This document shows positions 18,463 through 25,684 of a DNA stretch of 64,000 bases, piece by piece. The notes below the pieces were generated by a model. It had not been told where the DNA came from and searched no databases. It saw only the letters and a list, made by a program, of their open reading frames with translations. The stretch lies in NCBI GenBank assembly GCA_024346935.1, contig AP024878.1:1178001-1242000 (forward strand), in the 5' to 3' direction. The DNA comes from Vibrio inusitatus. Its GTDB lineage: Bacteria > Pseudomonadota > Gammaproteobacteria > Enterobacterales > Vibrionaceae. A program made the position numbers and the translations under genes. Within the stretch, counting starts at the first letter, position 1. Each line of letters opens with the position of its first letter.

Positions 18463-19188
18463 TTAGTTAAGGTTGGACAGTTTGTCGTCAACTAATGCTT
18501 GGAGTTTTTCGTAGGTAAGATAACCGCTGATTATCTCGCCATCGACGAGCATTGCTGGCGTGCCTCGCAGTCCTAGATCGCTAAAAAGCGCTAGATTTTT
18601 ATTGATGAGTTCATCACTTTTCATTGACGGATTCACAAATGCAGTGGTGTCGGTATTTTTTGCTACCTTACTGATAGAGTTGAGATTATGAGCACCAGGC
18701 TTGCCAACCATTAACTGGTGAACGTCTTCATAGCTACTGCGTTTTTCACGCCATACGTTCAATCCAAAAGAGGCTGAGTTCACGCTACTTTGCTCTTTAA
18801 GGGGAACATAGAGATTAACCACACGAACGGTATCTGGATTATTTTCGACAAGTTTGTACAGCTCTGGGTCAAATTTCTTACACCAAGGGCAACTGTAATC
18901 AGTAAATACAATCAGTGTTAAGGGAGCTTCTTTATTCCCTATGGAAGGCTGTAGGTCATTGTTGTAAAGATAATCATGACTTTGCGATAGAACGGATTTC
19001 AGCTGATCTTGCTGTTCTATGTATGTCTGCAGATTGCCATGCAGGCTATCCACTAATTCAGGGTGCATCTGCAACATGTCTGCAATTTCTTGTATCTTCT
19101 GTGTTGTCGTATTTTGATTGGCATTCACTGGCGCGATAAAAACAAGCAGTGAAGCAACGAGGCTAATAAATAGAGTTTTAATGTTCAT
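18463..19188 (-). CDS. scsC: DsbA/DsbG-family thiol oxidoreductase, ScsC-like
   Basis: The product is about 241 residues. It has a Sec signal peptide (MNIKTLFISLV...VNA), a helical dimerisation-like segment, and then a thioredoxin fold with active site Cys-Pro-Trp-Cys in TDYSCPWCKKF. A cis-Pro loop (RGTPAMLVDGE) lies near the end. ScsC proteins are periplasmic disulfide isomerases or copper-binding thiol proteins kept reduced by ScsB. The open frame reaches 19209, but the ATG at 19188 has AAGG upstream and gives a proper signal peptide. It is the last gene of the operon. Confidence 0.85.
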   Translation of the reverse strand: MNIKTLFISLVASLLVFIAPVNANQNTTTQKIQEIADMLQMHPELVDSLHGNLQTYIEQQDQLKSVLSQSHDYLYNNDLQPSIGNKEAPLTLIVFTDYSCPWCKKFDPELYKLVENNPDTVRVVNLYVPLKEQSSVNSASFGLNVWREKRSSYEDVHQLMVGKPGAHNLNSISKVAKNTDTTAFVNPSMKSDELINKNLALFSDLGLRGTPAMLVDGEIISGYLTYEKLQALVDDKLSNLN

Positions 19189-19196
19189 GAGATGCC

Positions 19197-19694
19197 TTAA
19201 AGAAGCCACAGTCTAGCGAGTAGACCGATAGGCGTAGTAATTCCAGTAGTAATATTTTTAATTTGACCATTTTCAACAATCGCTATGGTCGGGGTCACTT
19301 TGAGATTCCAGCGAGAGCTTATCTGACTTTTAGGGTCATTAATGTTCTCAAACTGGTAGTCATGACTATCGAGATAAGCTTGCACCCGACGAGCTTCTCC
19401 AGATGAGGCGCTGATAGCGACAACGTTATAATATTGGCTAAGCCAATTAATTGTGGGAGTCACAAACTTACACGCGCCACACCACGTTGCCCAGAAATAA
19501 ACCACTACCGGTTTATCTTGGCTAACGGTATTTAGGTCTATGAGGTTTCCAGAGATCGTCATAGCGTGTGTGGTTGGGCTTTCGCTAGAAGTGAAATCTC
19601 GAGTACGCCAAAGATCGACTGCTACTGAAATCACGGTAAATATTAAGATATAAAGCAGAGATTTTTTAAAGATGTTTAGAATTGTCTTCATCAA
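19197..19694 (-). CDS. scsD: TlpA-like membrane-anchored thioredoxin, ScsD-like
   Basis: The product is 165 residues: an N-terminal membrane anchor (residues 10-27), then a thioredoxin domain facing the periplasm with the active site Trp-Cys-Gly-Ala-Cys-Lys. The cis-Pro segment is KVTPTIAIVENGQI. It overlaps the end of the scsB-like gene by four bases and is followed by scsC after 8 bases, the expected Scs-type arrangement. It probably takes electrons from ScsB. Confidence 0.83.
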   Translation of the reverse strand: MMKTILNIFKKSLLYILIFTVISVAVDLWRTRDFTSSESPTTHAMTISGNLIDLNTVSQDKPVVVYFWATWCGACKFVTPTINWLSQYYNVVAISASSGEARRVQAYLDSHDYQFENINDPKSQISSRWNLKVTPTIAIVENGQIKNITTGITTPIGLLARLWLL

Positions 19695-21802
19695 AACTCT
19701 CCTCCTGCTTTTTCTATCGCCGTTTGCACAGGTGCAGTGCTAAGAACCGTCGGCAGGGCAATGCCTTGTGGGGCATTGGGTCCATATACGATATTAAATG
19801 GCACGCCATAGCGGTTGTAGCTTCTTAAAAATCCGGTCACTCTGTCACTAGGTCTTGTCCAATCTCCTTTCATTCGAATCACATTGGTATTATCTAGTGT
19901 CGAGTAGACCGGTTCTTGCAATAAAACACCTATCTTGTTGGCTTTACAGGTAATGCACCAGTCAGCAGTGATATCCACAAAAACGACTTTACCTTCAGCA
20001 ACGTATTTTTCTATGTCTGGCGTGGATAGTAGGTGCCATTGACGCTCAACAGGCAAGGGCGTAGCCCAATTATCGGCGGTCACACTAGCGGTAATTAGGC
20101 CACCACCCGAAGCTACAATCCCTATAACCGCAACGACTGCGGCCACGTTCTTTCCATAAGCCGACTGAGACTTAAAGATAAGCATGCAAAACAGACTTAA
20201 CCCTATGAGAATGATCCACAGCAACGATAGATGATTTCCTAGTAAAGAGAGCAACCAGATACTGGTCGCCAGCATCATCAAACCAAACAAGAGCTTCATC
20301 TTATTCATCCACGGCCCGGGTTTGGGTAATTTGGTTGCTATTGAAGGGAAAGTAGCGACCAGTAGCCACGGAAGCGCCATACCTAAAGCTAGGGCTGAAA
20401 AAATCACAAACAGTGTGCTTATATCGGCACCTAGGGCAAACGCAACAGCGGTTCCCAGAAATGGCGCAGTGCAGGGAGTCGCGAGTAGGGTTGCAAACAT
20501 CCCCTGAATAAAGTGTCCGGAATATGAATTATCGCCTTTTCCTGCAAGCCAAGTCGAAATGCCAGAAGACAAGCGCACCTCCATCAACCCGAGCATATTC
20601 ATCGCAAACAGTGCGGTGACCACAAACAAGAAGCTTAAAAACCACGGGCTTTGAAACTGAATGCCCCAACCCAAGGCGCCGCCTGACAGTTTTACTATGG
20701 CCAAAAACAGTGCAATCGACCAAAACGAAACTAAAATGCCGAGCGCAGATGCAATAAATTGCCATCGAATCTTACGTCTCTCTTGTCCTTGCATACTCAC
20801 AATTGAGCTAAGCTTCATGCCTAAAACAGGCAACACACACGGCATGATATTGAGAATAAGACCACCAATAACCGCGAATATAAACATCTGCAATAAACTT
20901 GGCGTAATGGAGCTTACTACTCCCGTGCTAACTGCTACTTGTTCTTCGGCGAGAAAGTCGGAGTCTGAGAAAGAGATCGAAACGATTTCGTTTTCGAGAG
21001 ATGGCGTACCCAACCAACTGGTTACTTCAAACACAGCATGCAGCGTATTGCCATCTACAGTAAGGCTTGGTTTCTTAAAGCTGGCGTCTTCTACATTTTC
21101 GGCTTTACCATCAATTAATACATCCGGAGCATGCCAAGGGGTTGTCTTGGTCACGTTGACTTCTAACTTAGAGCTGGCCTTATCCCATGTCGCATCTATG
21201 TAACTTAGCAAAGGTGAATCCTTTGGCACAGAGCTAATAGCCTTGGCATAACTGAGCATTGCCTGATCGTTTGTATTGAGGTCATTGGCCACAAACGAAA
21301 GCGAGATGGGATAATCGGTGAGCACACAAATTGTCGTGCATGACGGAAGCGTCAATGTTGCATTCAACGTCGTTGGCTGTGAGAAGTCATTCAAATGCAG
21401 TGTGATAGGAAAGAGCACATCAGATTGATAGCCTAAGGTCTCGATGCCAAGTAGAGAAAATCGCTCTGGAAATGGCCAGTGCCATTTGAGGGATTCAATA
21501 TTGGTTGATGCAGTGTAATCGATACTGGGTGCAACACCGGCTTCGCCTGCGGTGCGCCAATACGTTTTCCAGCCATCATCGAGTTTAACCTCCAGCAAGC
21601 CTTCAACAGTGTGCATGTCACTGTTAGTTTGACCTGTAAGATCAAACCGTACTTGAACAGGAGGATGATCGGGAGAGGTAATCCAACCAGAACTGACTTC
21701 GGATGCAAAGACGACTTGCACAAAGCTGGTAGCCCATAAAAATAGCAATCCACTCAATAGAGGCTTGAGTAGAGTGTGAGTTATAAATTTTGTTTTAAGC
21801 AT
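19691..21802 (-). CDS. scsB: ScsB-like (DsbD superfamily) transmembrane thiol-disulfide reductase
   Basis: The product is about 703 residues with a signal peptide. A large periplasmic alpha domain contains a Cys pair in LPSCTTICVL. The membrane domain has two half-repeats with the electron-relay cysteines (IMPCVLPVLGMK and LLATPCTAPFLG). A C-terminal thioredoxin domain has Cys-Ile-Thr-Cys in TADWCITCKANK. It moves electrons from cytoplasmic thioredoxin to periplasmic partners, here presumably the ScsC- and ScsD-like proteins. The frame opens at 21958, but the ATG at 21802 has a GGAAAA site and gives the true signal peptide. Confidence 0.9.
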   Translation of the reverse strand: MLKTKFITHTLLKPLLSGLLFLWATSFVQVVFASEVSSGWITSPDHPPVQVRFDLTGQTNSDMHTVEGLLEVKLDDGWKTYWRTAGEAGVAPSIDYTASTNIESLKWHWPFPERFSLLGIETLGYQSDVLFPITLHLNDFSQPTTLNATLTLPSCTTICVLTDYPISLSFVANDLNTNDQAMLSYAKAISSVPKDSPLLSYIDATWDKASSKLEVNVTKTTPWHAPDVLIDGKAENVEDASFKKPSLTVDGNTLHAVFEVTSWLGTPSLENEIVSISFSDSDFLAEEQVAVSTGVVSSITPSLLQMFIFAVIGGLILNIMPCVLPVLGMKLSSIVSMQGQERRKIRWQFIASALGILVSFWSIALFLAIVKLSGGALGWGIQFQSPWFLSFLFVVTALFAMNMLGLMEVRLSSGISTWLAGKGDNSYSGHFIQGMFATLLATPCTAPFLGTAVAFALGADISTLFVIFSALALGMALPWLLVATFPSIATKLPKPGPWMNKMKLLFGLMMLATSIWLLSLLGNHLSLLWIILIGLSLFCMLIFKSQSAYGKNVAAVVAVIGIVASGGGLITASVTADNWATPLPVERQWHLLSTPDIEKYVAEGKVVFVDITADWCITCKANKIGVLLQEPVYSTLDNTNVIRMKGDWTRPSDRVTGFLRSYNRYGVPFNIVYGPNAPQGIALPTVLSTAPVQTAIEKAGGEF

Positions 21803-21851
21803 AGTTTTTCCATAAATAACAAAGTGATAATAGTTCGAAACCATCTTTTGT

Positions 21852-22223
21852 TTATTCACGAAATACGCAAAGCCGAAGATAAAGTCGTGGGGGAGGTCCT
21901 GTTGGCAGTGCAAAGAAACGCACTGGCTTAAAGGAGTGGCTAACTGTGAAGATGCCAATTAACGCAATCAGTAACAGTGCAACAGCAAGGTCTTCCATAC
22001 TGACTTGATGAAAGCTCAATAGCTTTTCGGATAGGGAGCAGGGCTTTTCAGTCAATGAATGATGGGTTTGTTGTTGGCTTATTTCAGCTACTGCAGATTG
22101 TTCGGTAGAAATGGGGCAAAGATTAATAAAACCAACATTTTTGACCAGGCACACCAATATGACCCACCACACCAATAGTAGGGAGTATTTTGCGGTTAGA
22201 TGCTTTTTCTGCTTGGGCTTCAC
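21852..22223 (-). CDS. Small membrane protein at the head of the Scs-like operon
   Basis: The product is 123 residues with an N-terminal helix (residues 12-31) and a second helix near residues 75-93. A periplasmic loop between them holds His and Cys residues, and the end is a Pro/Arg-rich GPPPRLYLRLC. It holds the position that ScsA has in enterobacteria, and its ending resembles small copper-resistance-associated membrane proteins. No family could be assigned with certainty. It starts the operon, 49 bases before scsB. Confidence 0.55.
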   Translation of the reverse strand: MKPKQKKHLTAKYSLLLVWWVILVCLVKNVGFINLCPISTEQSAVAEISQQQTHHSLTEKPCSLSEKLLSFHQVSMEDLAVALLLIALIGIFTVSHSFKPVRFFALPTGPPPRLYLRLCVFRE

Positions 22224-22424
22224 GATAGGGTTATTGAAACTTTGTTGAGTCCATTAGGCGTAACTTAGCACAGTCTAGGCAGGCATTGAAATACAAATGC
22301 TTATCAGTTAATGGTGTGAGCATCTACTGCAATAATGTAAATGAAACTTAATTGTCATAAGTTCGTAATGCTCGGATTTTAGTGTACTTGCACAACAACG
22401 TAGGCATAAAAATGAAGGAATACA

Positions 22425-23345
22425 ATGAACTGTCTCAATAAGTCTCTTATTGCTCTGGCAACGATGATAGGTGCAACCTCAGTATGGGCTCAAGATTTAG
22501 CGTCAGTAAAAGCGGGAGATGTCTATCAAGTGACTTTGTCTGAGCTTAAGCCGACACAGCCTTCCGTAGGTTACGATCAAATTTACTACAAGTTAGGTCG
22601 CTATCAACACGATGTAAAAAAGCAATTTGATGAAATTTGTGAAGCCAATGGTCAGAAAGGTTTAGCATCATTTGATGATAGTTCAGAGCCTTCAAATCCA
22701 GAGTCCTTTGTCTGTGAACAAAGCGTTGGTGAAAAACGTAAGGACATGAAAACGATAGTACTTGCGCCGAATAATGAAATTTATCTAACAGACGGACACC
22801 ATACCTTCAATACCTTCTGGCATATGTCGGGTGGCGGCAGTGATTTCAAAGTGCATGTTATTGTGGATAAAGACTATCGTCATCTAGAAAACATGCAGGC
22901 ATTTTGGTCTGAGCTAGAGGCCGACAAGAATGCATGGTTGTTCGATCTAAACAATAAAGCGATTACTCATGATGAGCTACCGCTGCAAATGGGTATCACT
23001 AATTTTGCTAATGACCCATATCGCGCGTTGATGTATTACTCACGAGACGTAAGCTGGAATAAACCAAAGCAACCAGTGCCATTCCTTGAGTTTTATTGGG
23101 CTAAAGAACTGAAACCAGTGTTTGACCTAAACCAATACGACCTAACAACAGAGCAAGGTTATATGAAAGCGGTGAAGGAAGCCGGTGAAGTGATTTTATC
23201 TCTGGATACTGAGAACCTAGGTGGTTCTGGTTTGTCTGCCAAATCAATGGGGCAGTTTGATAACTTTGATGAGAAAAGCTTCCAGAAGATGACTCGTAAA
23301 ACTAGCAAGCTTGATTATATGTTGGGGTATAAGCAGGCGCTTTAA
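22425..23345 (+). CDS. Secreted ParB/Srx-fold protein (ParBc_2 type)
   Basis: The product is 306 residues with a Sec signal peptide (cut after VWA, residue 22). The fold core includes the segment IVLAPNNEIYLTDGHHTFNTFWHM, in which DGHH is the ParB/Srx-like phosphate-binding signature. The family is listed as putative ParB-like nuclease, but that label is by fold only. An exported ParB-like protein would not act on chromosome segregation. A good AAGGAA site precedes the ATG. It stands alone before a repeat array. Confidence 0.75.
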   Translation: MNCLNKSLIALATMIGATSVWAQDLASVKAGDVYQVTLSELKPTQPSVGYDQIYYKLGRYQHDVKKQFDEICEANGQKGLASFDDSSEPSNPESFVCEQSVGEKRKDMKTIVLAPNNEIYLTDGHHTFNTFWHMSGGGSDFKVHVIVDKDYRHLENMQAFWSELEADKNAWLFDLNNKAITHDELPLQMGITNFANDPYRALMYYSRDVSWNKPKQPVPFLEFYWAKELKPVFDLNQYDLTTEQGYMKAVKEAGEVILSLDTENLGGSGLSAKSMGQFDNFDEKSFQKMTRKTSKLDYMLGYKQAL

Positions 23346-23360
23346 GCCTTTGGGCATGAA

Positions 23361-24000
23361 TGAAAGATGGCCGATAAGAGCACTCGGCCATGACGGTGGG
23401 TTTGTTGGGATACGGTTCTATCAAGTCATCGTAATTCGTCATTCCGGCAGTCTCTTAGCCGGAATCTGGCCCAGCGGATTCCTAGGGAGTGCCCAAGCCA
23501 GACATGTGCACGCTAAGATCCTAGATATTTGCTGTGCAAATTCTAGGATGACGGTGTTTCACGTAGACTCCATGCGTTCGATACGCTCGGTGCCCGATTA
23601 CCGTCATTCCGGCAGTCTTTTAGCCGGAAGCCGGCCCAGCGGAATCTTAGGTAGTGCCCAAGCTAGCAATGTACACGCTAAGATCCTAGATATTTGCTGT
23701 GCAAATTCCAGGATGACGGTGTCTCGAGTAGACTCCATGCCTCCGATATGCTCAGTGTCCGATTACCGTCATTCCGACAGTCTTTTAGCCGGAATCTTAG
23801 GAGTGCCCAAGCTAGCAATGTACACGCTAAGATCCTAGATGTTTGCTGTGCAAATTCTAGGGTGACGGGGGCATGGTTCTCCTAGTGTGTCCGCTTCTCG
23901 TCATTCCGGCAGTCTTTTAGCCGGAATCTTAGCTAGTGCCCAAGCTAGCAATGTACACGCTAGGATCCTAGATATTTGCTGTGCAAATTCTAAGATGACG
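23361..24000. repeat. Tandem array of four two-hairpin intergenic repeats plus a leading half-unit
   Basis: Four copies of a ~101-117 base unit start at 23437, 23602, 23767 and 23899. Each has a TTCCGGC-AGTCTTTTA-GCCGGAA hairpin and, after a short variable middle, an ATCCTAGA...TCTAGGAT hairpin ending GATGACG. Linkers of 48, 48 and 31 bases separate them. A different half-unit (ATGGCCGA...TCGGCCAT followed by GACGG) opens the array at 23361-23393 and matches the second repeat family at 43.4 kb in style. No gene of its own is supported in this 660-base gap. Confidence 0.88.
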
Positions 24001-24012
24001 CAGTGAGCTCAA

Positions 24013-24453
24013 TCAGTACTCAGCATAAACACTTGTCGTGCCATCTGCATGAAAGGCGATCACGTCAAAATCCTTATACGCTTCGCCTGGTTTAGCCATA
24101 CCCGGAGAGTGCATTGGCATTCCTGGTGCTGCGAGTCCTTTAATGTCTTGTGGATGTTCTTTGAGAAGGCGTGCTACCTCTTTTTCTGGCACATGTCCCT
24201 CAATTAAGTAACCGTCAATAATCGCAGTGTGGCATGACTGTAGTTTGGCTGGCATGCCAAACTCTCGTTTAACATTAGTCCAATCTTTTTGCTCTTGGAT
24301 ATCAACTTGATACCCTTTCTGCTCCATGATCTCAGCCCATTCTGTACAGCATCCGCAACTCGGAGATTTATACATCTCTATATTGCTCGATGCGAAGCTT
24401 AGGCCACTAAATAGAAGGGATGTGCTAAGGATTATTTTATTAAACGTTTTCAT
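24013..24453 (-). CDS. DUF411 periplasmic protein, copper-associated
   Basis: The product is 146 residues with a signal peptide (cut after FASS) and a DUF411 domain. It starts IEMYKSPSCGCCTEWAEIMEQKGY, with the paired Cys-x-Cys-Cys motif. Later come a CHTAIIDGYLIEGHVP segment and a Met/His/Pro-rich stretch (GMPMHSPGM) suited to copper binding. DUF411 genes are usually found in copper resistance clusters, as here, where the MerR-CopA pair lies about 800 bases away. A GGAG site precedes the ATG. Confidence 0.87.
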   Translation of the reverse strand: MKTFNKIILSTSLLFSGLSFASSNIEMYKSPSCGCCTEWAEIMEQKGYQVDIQEQKDWTNVKREFGMPAKLQSCHTAIIDGYLIEGHVPEKEVARLLKEHPQDIKGLAAPGMPMHSPGMAKPGEAYKDFDVIAFHADGTTSVYAEY

Positions 24454-24503
24454 TGTATTACTCCATTGCCTAGCATCTTGCTGGGCAAATTTATATTGTT
24501 TAG

Positions 24504-24522
24504 AAAAGTGTAAGACACTTTT
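24504..24522. terminator. Hairpin between the two small copper-region genes
   Basis: AAAAGTGT-AAG-ACACTTTT is a symmetrical stem with T or A runs on both sides. It would end minus-strand transcription after the Cys/His-rich gene. Confidence 0.5.
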
Positions 24523-24550
24523 TGATGATTCGATTTAGCTAAATAGAACG

Positions 24551-24901
24551 CTAAACAATAGGAGGTCGCAATACGGCTTGTTTGTAGGGCGGTAGAATAT
24601 CTGAAGAGGGTAGAGAGTAACTTGTTTTATCACGACTAATGCTGGAGAGGTGCAGTGTAGATGACGGTAAACTAATTAAACTGCCACAAGCTTGATCGCA
24701 ACACTGATGAGCGGCGCTAGAGCACCCACTTGCAACTTGTTGGTGTGATTCTCCGCAGCAATCTGCGGTCATAGATGTCTTTGCTACCTGATGATGAGCA
24801 ATAGAAACGGTTTGAGCTACCGACGGATAAACACCTGAAACTAGCAAAGCCAGTACCAGTGCTATTGCAATTATGCTGTGTGAATGAAATCGTTTTAGCA
24901 T
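24551..24901 (-). CDS. Small exported Cys/His-rich protein (CopL/DUF2946-like)
   Basis: The product is 116 residues. After an N-terminal signal or anchor helix (residues 10-27), the periplasmic part has many Cys and His residues (TADCCGESHQ, SGCSSAAHQCCDQACG). It ends in ILPPYKQAVLRPPIV, a tail like that of small copper-responsive proteins of the DUF2946 or CopL type. It likely binds Cu(I) or another soft metal. The exact family is not certain. It lies between the DUF411 gene and a divergent MerR-type promoter. Confidence 0.6.
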   Translation of the reverse strand: MLKRFHSHSIIAIALVLALLVSGVYPSVAQTVSIAHHQVAKTSMTADCCGESHQQVASGCSSAAHQCCDQACGSLISLPSSTLHLSSISRDKTSYSLPSSDILPPYKQAVLRPPIV

Positions 24902-25016
24902 TGTCGGTATCCCTAAAGTTCCTATTCGTTATAGCTCATATTAAATTTTCTCGTCAATAGAAATTTTCGTTTCAGTGATGAAACCTAAATATCCATAAAT
25001 CAATACCTTAAACTAT

Positions 25017-25048
25017 TTGACCTGTGAGCTGCTCATAGGTTTTAGACT
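25017..25048 (+). promoter_or_regulatory. MerR-family metal promoter in front of the 37-residue gene
   Basis: TTGACC at 25017-25022 and TAGACT at 25043-25048 lie 20 bases apart. The overlong spacer holds a dyad starting ACCT and ending AGGT with 13 bases between (25020-25040), the same 21-base geometry as the E. coli copA CueR operator. The regulator is probably the MerR protein encoded at 25271. Confidence 0.75.
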
Positions 25049-25081
25049 AGTGCGACACTTAATTTAACGAGGATAATTTAC

Positions 25082-25195
25082 ATGGGATGTTGTAACAAAG
25101 CACCAGAGGGAGGCACGCGTTCGCTAGGACCATTGCTTAAATTAGTCGCACTTTTATTCGTCGCGATTTTTATTCTGGCGTTGTTTGCAAATTAA
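25082..25195 (+). CDS. 37-residue Cys-rich membrane peptide under MerR-type control
   Basis: A short frame encodes a peptide that begins Met-Gly-Cys-Cys-Asn-Lys and continues into one hydrophobic helix (LLKLVALLFVAIFILALF). A GAGGATAA site lies 8-14 bases upstream, and a MerR-type promoter precedes it by about 35 bases. It is too short for normal gene calling. The Cys pair at the head plus the metal-responsive promoter suggest a metal-binding or transporter-associated membrane peptide. No known family was recognised. Confidence 0.65.
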   Translation: MGCCNKAPEGGTRSLGPLLKLVALLFVAIFILALFAN

Positions 25196-25199
25196 ATTC

Positions 25200-25231
25200 T
25201 TGACCTGTGTGTAGCTCCTAGGTTTTACACT
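25200..25231 (+). promoter_or_regulatory. Second MerR-family metal promoter, for merR-copA
   Basis: TTGACC at 25200-25205 and TACACT at 25226-25231 are 20 bases apart, with the same ACCT-13-AGGT dyad as the promoter 183 bases upstream. It would give autoregulated expression of the MerR regulator and CopA. Confidence 0.75.
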
Positions 25232-25270
25232 AAGGTTATAGTTTAGAAATAGAACTCTAGGAAGTAGCCA

Positions 25271-25684
25271 ATGATTACCTCAAAACTTGCTAAATCAGCC
25301 AATGTCTCCCCTGATACGGTGCGCTATTACACCAAGCGTGGATTAATTAGTGCGACTCGAAATCCTGACAATGGATACAAAGAGTATGACCTAAATGCAT
25401 TACAAAGGTTGAAGTTCATCCATCAAGCAAGGGAACTTGGCTTTGGTTTGAAAGAAATTGAGGAAATTCTGGCGTCCACACAAGATGGTAGTTCACCTTG
25501 TCCTAAGGTGCGCAAAATGATGGCTGAGAAGATCGTAGAGACAGAAGCGCAGATCATCAAGCTACAGCAACATGTTGCAATGTTAAAAGAGACCTTTGAT
25601 CAATGGGGTGAACTGCCAGACAGTTTGCCAACAGGTGACTCTATTTGTTGCCTGATTGAATCTTGGACTGAGGAGCACAAGTAA
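25271..25684 (+). CDS. MerR family metal-responsive transcriptional regulator
   Basis: This 137-residue protein has the MerR layout: winged helix (residues 1-70, SPDTVRYYTKRGLISATRNPDNGYKEYD), long dimerisation helix (79-112) and a C-terminal metal loop. When aligned by eye to CueR, Cys77 stands where the monovalent-metal sensor CueR has Ser77, the CueR Cys112 position is not Cys, and a CysCys pair (126-127) lies near CueR Cys120. These are traits of divalent-metal sensors, although the downstream pump looks Cu(I)-specific. The stop overlaps the copA start (TAATG). Confidence 0.88.
   Translation: MITSKLAKSANVSPDTVRYYTKRGLISATRNPDNGYKEYDLNALQRLKFIHQARELGFGLKEIEEILASTQDGSSPCPKVRKMMAEKIVETEAQIIKLQQHVAMLKETFDQWGELPDSLPTGDSICCLIESWTEEHK

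Noticed and set aside
23311..23838. Open frames running through the hairpin repeat array
   Set aside because: They repeat the same peptide words because the DNA is repetitive. There are no start signals, and codon use follows the hairpins.
23361..24000. CRISPR array
   Set aside because: The repeats are over 100 bases with internal hairpins, the linkers are themselves similar to each other, and no cas gene is present.
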